DNA of 64,000 bases from Roseateles_B sp041905785. Its GTDB lineage: Bacteria; Pseudomonadota; Gammaproteobacteria; Burkholderiales; Burkholderiaceae_C. This document shows positions 32,090-40,944 of the stretch, piece after piece. The position numbers were made by a program, and so were the translations under genes. The stretch is from assembly GCA_041905785.1 (NCBI GenBank), contig JAYRKJ010000024.1, positions 16,309 to 80,308 on the forward strand, written 5' to 3'. The notes beneath the pieces were generated by a model. The model saw only the letters and a list, made by a program, of their open reading frames with translations, had not been told where the DNA came from and searched no databases. Each line of letters begins with the position of its first letter. Positions within the stretch are counted from its first letter, which is position 1.

Positions 32090-32176
32090 GGGCGGGGTCC
32101 GGCATCAGGGTTCTCGGCGCAGTCTAGCGGTGATTTCTGGCAGGGCAGCGTCGGGAATTTGGCATAGAGTCCTGGC

Positions 32177-33250
32177 ATGCAGTACCCGCAGGACCCCGAT
32201 GCCAAGAACGTCCCGACACAAGAACGCGGCCGTCCCACGCCCAACCCGAGCGAAGACCCTCTCTCCTGCGGCGAAGCCCTGCTGGCACAGGCCATCCAGG
32301 CCTGGCAGACCGGCGAGCTGCTGAACAGCTGCCGGCTGGCACTGGCTGCCGCCGCCGCCCTGGCCGGCGGCCCCCGCAGCGCCGCACTCCCCCACGCCTT
32401 GCGCCAGGCCGCCCTGGCCCTGTGCGAGTTCGGCCTGGCCGCGGACGCCCTGCCCCTGGCCCGTGCCGCCGTGCGCTATCTGGAGCTGGAAGCCCTGCAT
32501 GAGCCGCTTTCGGCCTGCCTGAGCTGCCTGGGTCATGTGCAGGCCCGCCTGGGCAATCTGGACCAGGCCGAGCTGCTGCATATGCGTGCGCTGTCCCTCG
32601 CCCGCGAGTCGGTCGACAGCGCGGACCGCATGCGGGCCTACACCAATCTGCTGGTCTCCATGACCGCCGCCCATGAGCAGGCACTGGAGCGCGGCGACGA
32701 GGAAGGCCGCGTAATGGCACGCCTGGCCCTGCGGCGCGCCGAGCGGCAGCTGGGCGGCGCCAAGTCGCTGGCCCAGGACGTCCGCCTGCACGAGGCCTTC
32801 CAGGACGTGCTCAAGCTGGCCGTGGCGCACCTGCTGGTGCTGCTGCACAGGCTGGACGAGGGCGAAGTCTTGTTGAACCAGTTGCTGGCCCAGTGGTCGC
32901 GCGACGAGAAGACGCGTTACTGGCGCTGGTCGGCCCAGGAGTCCATGGCGGACCTGTTGAACCGGCGCGGCCGGCACGGCGAGGCCTGGCGGCTGCTCGC
33001 CGAGCTGCTGGCCGAACCGGATCTGCAGACCAATGTGCAGTTGCATGGCTCGGTGCTGCGCCAGGCCCTGCGCAGCCTGCGCGGCATGGATGGGCCGGGG
33101 GCCCAAGAGCGCCTGGCAATCCTGCAGACCGAGCGCCAGTTGTGGGAGCAGCGCTGTGCCCAGGCCTCCGTCCAGGCGCGCGACGCGCTGGCGCAGGAGC
33201 TGCAGCAGTTGCAGCCCTGGCTGACTGCCCTGCTCAGCGCTGCGCAATGA
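32177..33250 (+). CDS. TPR-like helical repeat protein
   Basis: This 357-residue protein is rich in Leu and Ala, with repeated helix pairs of TPR type (LSCLGHVQARLGNLDQAELLH, MRALSLARESV, ADLLNRRGRHGEAWRLLAEL). It has no catalytic motif, signal peptide or membrane segment. Similar TPR regions form the front part of some GGDEF proteins, and here it lies divergently next to a PAS-GGDEF gene (87-bp gap), so a role as partner or lost sensor half is possible. Its end overlaps the convergent regulator gene by 17 bp. Confidence 0.65.
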   Translation: MQYPQDPDAKNVPTQERGRPTPNPSEDPLSCGEALLAQAIQAWQTGELLNSCRLALAAAAALAGGPRSAALPHALRQAALALCEFGLAADALPLARAAVRYLELEALHEPLSACLSCLGHVQARLGNLDQAELLHMRALSLARESVDSADRMRAYTNLLVSMTAAHEQALERGDEEGRVMARLALRRAERQLGGAKSLAQDVRLHEAFQDVLKLAVAHLLVLLHRLDEGEVLLNQLLAQWSRDEKTRYWRWSAQESMADLLNRRGRHGEAWRLLAELLAEPDLQTNVQLHGSVLRQALRSLRGMDGPGAQERLAILQTERQLWEQRCAQASVQARDALAQELQQLQPWLTALLSAAQ

Positions 33251-33860
33251 TGCGGTAGGCACAGCGCCTGGCACCCGCGAGTTGGTGCTCCACGCGCTGC
33301 ACCTCGGCCCAGGGTGCCAGGCAGCGCTGGAACAAGGCCAGCTCCGAACGGCAAAAACCCTGGCAGGACTGCGCCGCGGCGCAGATGGGGCAATGGTCCT
33401 CGACCAGCAGCCAGTCCGTCCCCGCGCGCTCCACCCGGGCCATGTAGCCCTCCCGCTCGCGCTGCTGCGCGAGCGCCTGCACAGCACTGCGCAGGCTGCG
33501 CTTGCCGGCCAGCAAGGCCCGGTAGTGCCGCTCGGTCTCCTGTTCGCGGGCATCGATCAGCCGATCCAGCGCCGGCTCGCCCAACAGCGTGCGGACCTGC
33601 TGGATCAGTTGCACCGTCAGCTCGCCGTGCCGATCGGGAAACCGGGCATGCCCTGCCGCGCTGAGCCGCCAGACCCGCCGCGGCCGGCCGACGCTGCCGG
33701 CTTCGTCCTGCCACAGCACCAGGTCTTCATCCGCCAGTTGCTGCAGCTGTTTGTGCGCGCCCATGGTGCTGAGGCCCAGGCTTTGCGCCAGCTGGGCCGC
33801 CGTCTGTGCGCCGCCCCTCTTGAGCTGCTGCAGCAGCCGCTCGCGGGATTCGGTCTTCAT
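33234..33860 (-). CDS. Helix-turn-helix regulator with SufR-like cysteine cluster
   Basis: This 208-residue protein has an N-terminal winged helix (GGAQTAAQLAQSLGLSTMGA, then HKQLQQLADEDLV and a GRPRRVWRLSAAGHARFPDR wing). A helical part follows, and a C-terminal cluster DHCPICAAAQSCQGFCRSEL plus RCL resembles the Fe-S-binding end of SufR-type repressors. An Fe-S- or redox-sensing repressor is likely, but the exact cysteine spacing is not that of cyanobacterial SufR. Its start overlaps the stop of the MFS gene by 4 bp, so it probably controls that transporter; a candidate operator lies at 35206-35228. Confidence 0.8.
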   Translation of the reverse strand: MKTESRERLLQQLKRGGAQTAAQLAQSLGLSTMGAHKQLQQLADEDLVLWQDEAGSVGRPRRVWRLSAAGHARFPDRHGELTVQLIQQVRTLLGEPALDRLIDAREQETERHYRALLAGKRSLRSAVQALAQQREREGYMARVERAGTDWLLVEDHCPICAAAQSCQGFCRSELALFQRCLAPWAEVQRVEHQLAGARRCAYRIIAQR

Positions 33861-35140
33861 GCCTGGCCCCCGCGCTGCCGCTCCCGCCGGCCTTCCGCCC
33901 GGGCCAGCGCCAGCAGCTGCCAGGCCGCCAGCACGCAAGTCAGCCCGCCCAGCCCCATGATCCAGCGCGAGGACAGCAAGGACAGCCCCGAGCCGAGCAG
34001 GGCCACCAGCACATTGGCCAGGCAGAAAATGGTGGACAGCAGGCCCATCACGCGCCCCTGGCCGTGCCGGGCAAACCGCTCGGCCATCCAGGCCGGCATC
34101 ACCGCGTTGTATAGCGCCAGCGGCAATCCCAGGAAGGCGATCATGAACAGTCCCGGCGAGGCCGGCAGCACGGCCAGCAGGCTCAGGCCCAGGGCCGCGA
34201 CCAGGGCCATCCAAGCGGCGTCCCGCAGTGGGTGGGCGCGCCGCCCACTGCCAAAGCGCCCCGCCAGCACGCTGGCCAAGGTCATGGTCGCGCATTGCGC
34301 GGCGGTGACGTAGGCAATGCCGCGGCTGCCCAGTCCCGCCTGCTCCAGCATCCAAAGCGGCGCGAACTCATACAGCGCCGTCACGCCCAAGGTGTAGAGC
34401 AGCTGCAGCAGCCCCAGACGCGCCAGGACCGGATCTTCACGCAGCAGCCCCAGGGCCTGCTGTTCACGCATGGCCTGCAGCAGGCGCAGAGGACCCGCCT
34501 GGCGCCGCCCGGCGGGCACGCCGGCCGCGAGCACCACCAGGCAGGGCAGCATGGCAAGCCCGGCCAGGACGAAGGGGACGGGCTCGCCCCAGCCCAGGGT
34601 CAGGCCGCCCACCAGCGGTCCCAGCAGCCAGCCCGCATACAGACAGGCGTTGAGCCAGGCCAGGCCGCGGACGCGGTCGACCTGGCCATGCAGATCGGCC
34701 ACCAGCGCACGGGCGACCGCCACATTGCCCTCGGTGACCCCGCTCATGAAGCGAGCCAGCACGAAGAGCAGGTACCAGCGCTGATGCAGCGCATAGGCCG
34801 TCAGCAGGTAGCCCAGCAGTGTGGCGGTCAAGGTGATGTTGAGCACCATGCGGCGGCCGTAGCGGTCCGACAGCGGACCGATGAACAGGCTGCCCAACAA
34901 GATGCCCAGCGGATTGACCGCCAGGGCCAGGCCCATCAGCAACTTCGGATCCAGCCCCAGGAAATGCGTGAAGCCGTCGCGCGGACCGTCGACAAAGATC
35001 GGCGCCAGGATGGGATACGGCATGGACACGCCCACCGTGCTCATCAGCGCCAGGGCACAGACGGCGCCAAGCACCCAGTAGGGATGGCGGATGGGCGCCG
35101 GAGCCGCGGCGGCCTGGGGCGGTGTCAAGGTGGCGCTCAT
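33857..35140 (-). CDS. Major facilitator superfamily transporter
   Basis: This 427-residue protein has 12 hydrophobic helices and the MFS motif A GPLSDRYGRRMV between helices 2 and 3. The N-terminal MSTVGVSMPYPILAPIF and the ARFMSGVTEGNVAVARALVAD region resemble drug-proton antiporters of the DHA1 (TetA/BcrCflA) type. It is co-transcribed with a Cys-cluster regulator (4-bp overlap), the common arrangement for an inducible efflux pump. The upstream region holds an AT-rich 9-bp inverted repeat. Substrate not predictable. Confidence 0.88.
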   Translation of the reverse strand: MSATLTPPQAAAAPAPIRHPYWVLGAVCALALMSTVGVSMPYPILAPIFVDGPRDGFTHFLGLDPKLLMGLALAVNPLGILLGSLFIGPLSDRYGRRMVLNITLTATLLGYLLTAYALHQRWYLLFVLARFMSGVTEGNVAVARALVADLHGQVDRVRGLAWLNACLYAGWLLGPLVGGLTLGWGEPVPFVLAGLAMLPCLVVLAAGVPAGRRQAGPLRLLQAMREQQALGLLREDPVLARLGLLQLLYTLGVTALYEFAPLWMLEQAGLGSRGIAYVTAAQCATMTLASVLAGRFGSGRRAHPLRDAAWMALVAALGLSLLAVLPASPGLFMIAFLGLPLALYNAVMPAWMAERFARHGQGRVMGLLSTIFCLANVLVALLGSGLSLLSSRWIMGLGGLTCVLAAWQLLALARAEGRRERQRGGQA

Positions 35141-35205
35141 GGTGCGGCGCCCGCAGCTTGGGGCTTGTCATTCGTCATGGCGCCATGATGCGGGCGGCTC
35201 TTCAA

Positions 35206-35228
35206 TTAATCAACAGTTCGTTTATTAA
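35206..35228. promoter_or_regulatory. AT-rich inverted repeat upstream of the MFS-regulator operon
   Basis: TTAATCAAC-agttc-GTTTATTAA has 9-bp arms matching at 8 of 9 positions. It lies 66-88 bp upstream of the MFS start in an otherwise GC-rich region and is a likely operator for the regulator encoded at 33234-33860. On the other side the phosphatase gene starts 100 bp away. Confidence 0.6.
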
Positions 35229-35327
35229 CCATGGCCACGCCGCTGGCATCCGTGCGCACAGCCCGCGGCGCTGCGCCGGCCTGCGGCAGCTCGACCTCGC
35301 GAGGCGGGCTGGAGGCACAATGGCCGC

Positions 35328-35804
35328 ATGGCATTTCGCGCACTCGAACTTCCTCCCGACATCAGCGGCCGGCTGTGGCTGCAGTCCATGCCCGGTCGGC
35401 TGGAAACCTGGGGCTCATTCCTGGACGAAGCCCGCTTGCGGCGGCTCAGCCTGGTCAGCTGTCTGAATCCGCTGGATGAAGTGGCCCAGCTCTCGCCCCA
35501 GTACCACAAGGCCATCCGCGAAGGCCGGCTGCCCTTCCGCTGGCATCACCTGCCCATGCGGGACTTCGGCGTCAGTGCGGACGCGCAAGCCTTTCGCGAG
35601 GGCGTGCAGATGCTGATCCACAGCCTGCGCGTGGGCGACCGCGTGCTGCTGCATTGCGCGGCCGGCATCGGCCGCACAGGCACGGTGGCGGCCTGCGTGC
35701 TCAAGGGCCTGGGGCTGGAGGTGGACGAGGCGCTGCTGCGCGTGCGCGAGGCCGGCTCGAACCCGCAGTCCGCCGTGCAGAGCGGCTGGGTGGACCAGTT
35801 CTGA
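35328..35804 (+). CDS. Dual-specificity/tyrosine phosphatase family protein
   Basis: This 158-residue protein has the CX5R signature HCAAGIGRTGTV, with nucleophile Cys110 and Arg116, and a general-acid candidate Asp79 in LPMRDFGVS. It fits small cytoplasmic protein-tyrosine or dual-specificity phosphatases. It has no signal peptide. It precedes an rRNA/tRNA pseudouridine synthase gene by 14 bp and probably shares its transcript. Physiological substrate unknown. Confidence 0.88.
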   Translation: MAFRALELPPDISGRLWLQSMPGRLETWGSFLDEARLRRLSLVSCLNPLDEVAQLSPQYHKAIREGRLPFRWHHLPMRDFGVSADAQAFREGVQMLIHSLRVGDRVLLHCAAGIGRTGTVAACVLKGLGLEVDEALLRVREAGSNPQSAVQSGWVDQF

Positions 35805-35818
35805 GGGTGGCTCAACCC

Positions 35819-36484
35819 ATGAGCGCCCTGCCCCCGGCGCCGGACCCGCAGTCGCTGGCCCTGGACTGGATTCACGTCGGTCCGGGCTGCATCGTCGTCG
35901 ACAAGCCCAGCGGCCTGCTCTCCGTACCGGGGAGGGGCGAGGACAAGCAGGACTGCGCCAGCCGCCGCGTCCAGGCGCGCTTCCCGGAGGCCTTGATCGT
36001 CCACAGGCTGGACATGGCCACCTCCGGACTGCTGGTCTTTGCGCGCGGCCCCGAGATGCAGCGCCTGCTTAGCAGCGCCTTCGCGAGCCGCCTTGTCGAG
36101 AAGCGCTACGTGGCCGTGCTGGGCGGGCTGGTCGAGACGGACGAGCAGGCCATCGACCTGCCTTTGATCACCGACTGGCCCAACCGGCCCCTGCAGATGG
36201 TCTGCCCGCAGCGCGGCAAGCCTTCGCAGACCCTGCTGCGTGTGCTGGAGCGGGACGCTCTTCGGCAGCGGACGCGCGTGGCGCTGACGCCGCTCACCGG
36301 GCGCTCGCACCAGCTGCGCGTGCACTGCCAGGCGATCGGGCACCCCATACTTGGCGACGCGCTTTATGCCCCGCCCGTCCTGCAACAGGCAGCGCCGCGC
36401 CTGCTGCTGCATGCACAGCACCTGGGCCTGCCCGCGCTGGGCGAGGAGCCGGCCCTGTTGCTGCAAAGCCGCCCGCCGTTCTGA
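35819..36484 (+). CDS. RluA-family pseudouridine synthase
   Basis: This 221-residue enzyme contains the RluA catalytic motif HRLDMATSGLLVFA with Asp65, the early VVDKPSGLLSVPG segment, KRYVAVLGG, and TGRSHQLRVHCQAIGHPILGD. It is nearest to E. coli RluA, which modifies U746 of 23S rRNA and U32 of tRNAs. It has no S4 domain, in agreement with the RluA type. The ATG at 35819 lies 14 bp after the phosphatase gene. Confidence 0.92.
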   Translation: MSALPPAPDPQSLALDWIHVGPGCIVVDKPSGLLSVPGRGEDKQDCASRRVQARFPEALIVHRLDMATSGLLVFARGPEMQRLLSSAFASRLVEKRYVAVLGGLVETDEQAIDLPLITDWPNRPLQMVCPQRGKPSQTLLRVLERDALRQRTRVALTPLTGRSHQLRVHCQAIGHPILGDALYAPPVLQQAAPRLLLHAQHLGLPALGEEPALLLQSRPPF

Positions 36485-36522
36485 AGCGCCCCAAGCCGGC
36501 CATCCCGGCGGAGAATGCAGCC

Positions 36523-37305
36523 ATGAACACCCCCACCTGCCATCTCTACATCCTCAGCGGCAGCTCGCGCGGCCTGGGCCTGGCCCTGGCGCGGCAACTG
36601 CTCAGCGGCCCTGAGCAACAGGTTCTGGGCATTGCCCGGCGGGAAAATGAGTCGCTCTATGGCCTGGCGGCGTCCACGGGCAGTGCGCTGCTGCAATGGC
36701 GCCAGGACCTGGCCAATCCGCTGCCGGTGGCCCAGGCCCTGAAGCAGTGGCTGCAGGCCCAGGCCCTGGACCGCTATGCCAGCCTCACCCTGATCAACAA
36801 TGCCGGCGTGGTGCCCGCGCCCGGTGCCGTGCAGGACACGCCGCTGGCCGAGCTGTCGAGCGCCCTGCGCGTGGGGGCCGAGGCGGCCTTGCTGCTCAGT
36901 GCGGCGTTTCTGGACGCCTGCCGCAGCGCCCCTGGCGAATTGCGCGTGCTGAACATCTCATCGGGATTGGGGCGCCGTGCCATGGCCGGCACGGCGTCGT
37001 ATTGCGCCGCCAAGGCGGCGATGGACCACCTCTCCCGCGCCATGGCCCTGGACGAAGCCCATCGCGCCAGCCTGGGGCTGAAGGCGGCCCGCATCGTGTC
37101 GCTGGCACCGGGCGTCGTCGACACCGACATGCAGATGCAGCTGCGCATCGCCGCGCCCGACGGCTTTCCGGAGCAGGCGCGCTTCAACGCCCTGAAGGCC
37201 GAGCAGCAGCTCAGCAGCCCGGAGCAGGCAGCCGCAGCAGTGCTGCGCTACCTGGCGCGTTCTGACTTCGGGGCGCAGGTGATCGCGGACGTGCGTGAGG
37301 GCTGA
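36523..37305 (+). CDS. Short-chain dehydrogenase/reductase
   Basis: This 260-residue SDR has the NADP-binding motif GSSRGLGLALAR (Gly/Ser/Arg pattern, about 13-24), the structural NNAG (in LINNAGVVPAPG) and the catalytic Tyr160-x3-Lys164 (SYCAAKAA), with a Ser at NISSGLG. The sequence resembles sepiapterin-reductase-like SDRs, including a KPEQ-type C-terminal region (SSPEQAAAAVLRYL). It reduces a carbonyl with NADPH, but the substrate is not evident. The gene stands alone, 38 bp after the pseudouridine synthase gene. Confidence 0.9.
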   Translation: MNTPTCHLYILSGSSRGLGLALARQLLSGPEQQVLGIARRENESLYGLAASTGSALLQWRQDLANPLPVAQALKQWLQAQALDRYASLTLINNAGVVPAPGAVQDTPLAELSSALRVGAEAALLLSAAFLDACRSAPGELRVLNISSGLGRRAMAGTASYCAAKAAMDHLSRAMALDEAHRASLGLKAARIVSLAPGVVDTDMQMQLRIAAPDGFPEQARFNALKAEQQLSSPEQAAAAVLRYLARSDFGAQVIADVREG

Positions 37306-37331
37306 TCGGTCCAGGCGGGTCCGCAGGGCAC

Positions 37332-38321
37332 TCAGCCCAGCAGATTGGCCAGCGTGAGCAAGGCCAGCAGGAACATCCACAGCACCACGGAACGCCAGAC
37401 CAGGCCCACGACGCTCTGGAGATGGCCCAGGGCGGGCGGCATGCCGGGGGTGGAGCCTTCGGCGCGGGTGGCGTCCATGTCGCCGCCGGCCTCGAAGGTC
37501 TTGCTGCGATCCGGCGTGACGCCTGGTGCGGCCGAGCCGCCCAGCTGCACACCCAGGGCGCCTGCGGCCGAGGCCAGGATGATGCCCTCGTTGGGGTGCA
37601 TCCACAGCCCTGCATCCCGGCGCCAGCCGTTCACCGCTTCCTCGAAATTACCGACGATGGCGAAGCCGGTGGCGGTCAGGCGCGCCGGCACATAGTCCAC
37701 CCAGCCAAAGAACTGGCGGGAGATCTGCATCAGGCGCTCGTTGGTCGGCGCGTCAATGGTGCGGCTCTTGAAGGCCCAGTAGCGGCTGGCGAATTCGGCC
37801 ATGCGGTACAGGATGGCTCCTGCCGGCCCCAGACCCACCGTGGACAGCACGATGAACCAGAAAAACACGCCAAAGACATGCCGGTGCGCCGCCAGCAGCG
37901 AATGCTCGATCACATGGCGCAGCAGCTCGGTGCGGGGCAGCTCGCTGGCGTCCAGGTGGCGCCATTCGGCCAGCAGGCGGCGGGCCTCCAGCTCGTCGGC
38001 GCGCTCCAGGGCGTCGCGGATGTCGGTGAAGTAGTGGCTGAACTGGCGGAAGCCCAGGGTCAGGTAGAGGACCAGCACGTCCAGCGCGAGGGCGCCCAGC
38101 ACGGTGAAATGCCTCACCAGCGCGTAGATGCCGGCCGCCAGCAGCGCCGGCCCCAGCACGGTGATGCCCCAGACCACCAGGGCATGGCGCTCCTGTCCGG
38201 CATCGAAGTTGCGGCCGGTCCAGCGCACCCAGCTGATCACGCCCTGGTGCACCGCATTGCCATGCGGCAGCGGTTTGAGCTGCTCACAGATCAAGGCCAG
38301 CAGGACGGCGAAGAAGTTCAT
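37332..38321 (-). CDS. CobD/CbiB-family membrane protein
   Basis: This 329-residue polytopic membrane protein begins MNFFAVLLALICEQLKPLPH. It contains LGFRQFSHYFTDIRDALERA, HSLLAAHRHVFGVFFWFIVL, PARLTATGFAIVGNFEEAV and GLWMHPNEGIILASAAGALG, which are the CobD/CbiB signature segments. CobD joins aminopropanol to cobyric acid in cobalamin synthesis. Many Burkholderiales carry a stand-alone version like this one, away from the cob cluster, that is annotated only as CobD/CbiB family. No other cobalamin gene is near, so the reaction is uncertain. Confidence 0.85.
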   Translation of the reverse strand: MNFFAVLLALICEQLKPLPHGNAVHQGVISWVRWTGRNFDAGQERHALVVWGITVLGPALLAAGIYALVRHFTVLGALALDVLVLYLTLGFRQFSHYFTDIRDALERADELEARRLLAEWRHLDASELPRTELLRHVIEHSLLAAHRHVFGVFFWFIVLSTVGLGPAGAILYRMAEFASRYWAFKSRTIDAPTNERLMQISRQFFGWVDYVPARLTATGFAIVGNFEEAVNGWRRDAGLWMHPNEGIILASAAGALGVQLGGSAAPGVTPDRSKTFEAGGDMDATRAEGSTPGMPPALGHLQSVVGLVWRSVVLWMFLLALLTLANLLG

Positions 38322-38350
38322 GGGCCCGCATGATAGCGGCCCGGCGCGGC

Positions 38351-39046
38351 TCAGACCGAGAGGAAGCGATAGAAGTTGCGCAGCATGGCCGCGGTCGCCC
38401 CCCAGATGAAGTACTCGCGTGGCGCCCCCGCAAGATCTGACCCCGTCCAGGGCATGGACAGGAACTGCCGCTCGCCCTCTTCCCAGCGGAAGACATGGCG
38501 CTGGTGGTTCCCCGGGTCCATCAGGAAGGCCAGGGGCACCTCGAAGGCCTCCGCCACCTCGAAAGCGTCCAACTCCAGCGTGAACTCCGGCTCCACCAGG
38601 GCCACGACGGGGTGGACCATGAAGGCCGTCACCGTGCGGTAGAGGGGCAACTGGCCCAGCACCTCCACATGCCGGGGATGCAGGCCGATCTCCTCCTGCG
38701 CCTCGCGCAGGGCGGTGGCGACGGCATCGGCATCCTCTGGTTCCATGCGGCCGCCCGGGAAGCTGATCTGCCCGGCGTGGTCACGCAGATGCGCGGTACG
38801 CTGGGTCAGCAGCACCTGCAGGCCCTCGGGGCGCATCACCAGGGGCACCAGCACGGCAGCCGCGGCAGGCTCGCGCTGCGCCAACACGCCACCATCGCCC
38901 GGCAGCTCGGGCGACCAGGTCGGCGGCGCCAGAAAGCGGGCGCGCAGCGCCGCTGCAGACAGTGCCGTGGGCGGCACCGCCGGCAGCGCATCGTCCCGGC
39001 CGGCCACGGGCACGGCGCGGGGATCAAGAATGGGAGGACGCGTCAT
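38351..39046 (-). CDS. NUDIX hydrolase, CoA pyrophosphatase type
   Basis: This 231-residue protein has the Nudix box GGRMEPEDADAVATALREAQ then EEIGL, preceded by LLTQRTAHLRDHAGQISFPG, which is characteristic of the CoA pyrophosphatase (NudL/Nudt7-like) group. It hydrolyses coenzyme A or acyl-CoA to 4-phosphopantetheine and 3',5'-ADP. The ATG at 39046 is the first in the region. The C-terminal stretch that encodes WTGSDLAG contains a copy of the dispersed motif (38430-38445). The gene is on the same strand as the CobD-like gene, 29 bp upstream of it. Confidence 0.9.
   Translation of the reverse strand: MTRPPILDPRAVPVAGRDDALPAVPPTALSAAALRARFLAPPTWSPELPGDGGVLAQREPAAAAVLVPLVMRPEGLQVLLTQRTAHLRDHAGQISFPGGRMEPEDADAVATALREAQEEIGLHPRHVEVLGQLPLYRTVTAFMVHPVVALVEPEFTLELDAFEVAEAFEVPLAFLMDPGNHQRHVFRWEEGERQFLSMPWTGSDLAGAPREYFIWGATAAMLRNFYRFLSV
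38430..38445 (-). repeat. Dispersed 15-bp motif, copy 4 (inside the NUDIX gene, one mismatch)
   Basis: GCAAGATCTGACCCCG differs from the other copies by one base (T for C in the centre). Confidence 0.55.
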
Positions 39047-39185
39047 GCAGCCAGCATAGCGCCACGACCCTGCCCTGGGGCCCAAGCTCGGACATGCGCC
39101 GGACCGTCTGCCGACGCGTCGATCCAGCGCCTCGGGATGGCGTCACATCCCTGAGCCTCGCCAGGCGATGCTGCAGGACCAGACG

Positions 39186-39217
39186 CAAAAAGCCCCGCGC
39201 ATGCCTGCAGCGGGGCT
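39186..39217 (-). terminator. Rho-independent terminator after gltA
   Basis: On the minus strand, AGCCCCGC pairs with GCGGGGCT across an 11-nt loop, followed by a run of T. It lies 45 bp after the gltA stop and closes the gntR-sdh-gltA transcription unit. Confidence 0.9.
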
Positions 39218-39261
39218 TCCCGTCGTCTCCACAGGCCGACCGCAGCCGACCCGGGCTAGGA

Positions 39262-40572
39262 TCAACGCTCGCCGATGGGCTTGACGTTGCGGGGCGTGGC
39301 GCCCACGAAGAGCTGGCGCGGACGGCCGATCTTGTACTCGGGGTCGGCGATCATCTCGTTCAGCTGGGCGATCCAGCCCACCGTGCGGGCCAGCGCGAAG
39401 ATCGCGGTGAACAGCGGCACGGGGATGCCGATGGCGCGCTGCACGATGCCCGAGTAGAAGTCCACGTTCGGGTAGAGCTTGCGGGCGACGAAGTACTCGT
39501 CTTCCAGTGCGATCTTCTCCAGCTCCATGGCCAGCTTGAACAGCGGGTCGTTGTGCAGGCCCAGCTCGCCCAGCACCTCGTGGCAGGTTTCGCGCATCAG
39601 CTTGGCGCGCGGGTCGTAGTTCTTGTAGACCCGGTGGCCGAAGCCCATCAGCTTGACGTTGCTGCTCTTGTCCTTGACCTGCTTGATGAACTCGCCGATC
39701 TTGGCCACGCCGCCCATCTGCTGGATGTCGTTGAGCATGTTCAGGCAGGCCTCGTTGGCGCCGCCGTGCGCCGGGCCCCACAGGCAGGCCACGCCGGCGG
39801 CGATGGCGGCGAAGGGGTTGGTGCCGGAGGAGCCGCACAGGCGCACCGTCGAGGTCGAGGCGTTCTGCTCGTGGTCGGCATGCAGCGTGAAGATGCGGTC
39901 CATGGCGCGCACCAGCACGTCATTGGGCTTGTACTCCTCGCAGGGCGTGGCAAACATCATGCGCATGAAGTTGCCAGCGTAGCTGAGGTCGTTCTTCGGA
40001 TAGATGTAGGGCTGGCCGATGGTGTACTTGTAGGCCATCGCCACCAGCGTCGGCATCTTGGCGATCAGGCGGATGGCCGCGATCTCGCGATGCTCGGGGT
40101 TATTGATGTCGGTGCTGTCGTGATAGAAGGCCGACATGGCGCCCACCAGGCCCGTCATCACGGCCATGGGGTGGGCATCACGGCGGAAGCCGCGCAGGAA
40201 GAACTGCATCTGCTCGTTGACCATCGTGTGGTGCATCACGCGGTACTCGAAGTCAGCCTTCTGCTCGGCATTGGGCAGCTCGCCGTTGAGCAGCAGGTAG
40301 CAGGTTTCCAGGTAGTCGCAATTGACGGCCAGCTGCTCGATGGGGTAGCCGCGGTACAGCAGCTCGCCCTTGTCGCCATCGATGTAGGTGATGGTCGAGT
40401 TGCAGGAGGCGGTCGACAGGAAGCCCGGGTCGTAGGTGAACTTGCCCGTCTGGCCGTAGAGCTTGCGGATGTCGATCACATCGGGACCCACGGAGCCCTT
40501 GTAGATGGGCAGGTCCATGCTGGGGCTGCCGTCGGAGAACGACAGGGTGGCTTTGACGTCAGACGGTGTCAT
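39262..40572 (-). CDS. gltA: Citrate synthase (type II)
   Basis: This 436-residue enzyme condenses oxaloacetate with acetyl-CoA in the TCA cycle. The catalytic residues are recognisable: a His in WGPAHGGANEA, a His in FGHRVYKNYDPRAK and the Asp in LYPNVDFYSG. It has the N-terminal beta-region of NADH-regulated gram-negative type II enzymes (GSVGPDVIDIRKLYGQTGKF, CNSTITYIDGDKGELLYRGY). It is the last gene of the minus-strand sdhCDAB-sdhE-gltA run and is followed by a strong terminator. GGAACG precedes the ATG. Confidence 0.97.
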   Translation of the reverse strand: MTPSDVKATLSFSDGSPSMDLPIYKGSVGPDVIDIRKLYGQTGKFTYDPGFLSTASCNSTITYIDGDKGELLYRGYPIEQLAVNCDYLETCYLLLNGELPNAEQKADFEYRVMHHTMVNEQMQFFLRGFRRDAHPMAVMTGLVGAMSAFYHDSTDINNPEHREIAAIRLIAKMPTLVAMAYKYTIGQPYIYPKNDLSYAGNFMRMMFATPCEEYKPNDVLVRAMDRIFTLHADHEQNASTSTVRLCGSSGTNPFAAIAAGVACLWGPAHGGANEACLNMLNDIQQMGGVAKIGEFIKQVKDKSSNVKLMGFGHRVYKNYDPRAKLMRETCHEVLGELGLHNDPLFKLAMELEKIALEDEYFVARKLYPNVDFYSGIVQRAIGIPVPLFTAIFALARTVGWIAQLNEMIADPEYKIGRPRQLFVGATPRNVKPIGER

Positions 40573-40622
40573 GGGGCGTTCCTTGTGACTTCTTGGAAAA
40601 ACAGGTCAGGGGCGGTGACAGA

Positions 40623-40901
40623 TCAGGGCGGGGTCCTGAGCATGCCCAGGACCTCCAGGAATTCGGGCGTGGCCTGTTCGCCCTCGGGCTCCTTGCGCAC
40701 CAGCAGCAGGTCCATCAGATCGTTGTCCGACAGCTCCATCAGCTGGCGCAGGCCTTCAGCCTGACGCTCGGTCAGCACTGATTCGTAACGATTGAAGAAG
40801 CGCTCAATGAAGAGGTCATTCTCCAGCAGTCCACGGCGGCAGCGCCACTTCAGTTTGGAGAGTGCTCTCTCGTCTATGAGAGCATCGGTCAAGGTTGTCA
40901 C
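40623..40901 (-). CDS. sdhE: SdhE, flavinylation factor for SdhA
   Basis: This 92-residue DUF339 protein carries the key RGLLE-type motif (KWRCRRGLLENDLFIERFF), which binds SdhA and promotes covalent FAD attachment, and ends LLRKEP-like plus VLGMLRTPP. The start appears to be GTG at 40901. It lies 43 bp after sdhB and 50 bp before gltA, in the order usual for Burkholderiales (sdhCDAB-sdhE-gltA). Confidence 0.92.
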   Translation of the reverse strand: MTTLTDALIDERALSKLKWRCRRGLLENDLFIERFFNRYESVLTERQAEGLRQLMELSDNDLMDLLLVRKEPEGEQATPEFLEVLGMLRTPP

Positions 40902-40944
40902 GACTTGAGGGCCTTTGCAAAGAGTCTTGGGGCGGATCCAGTCA

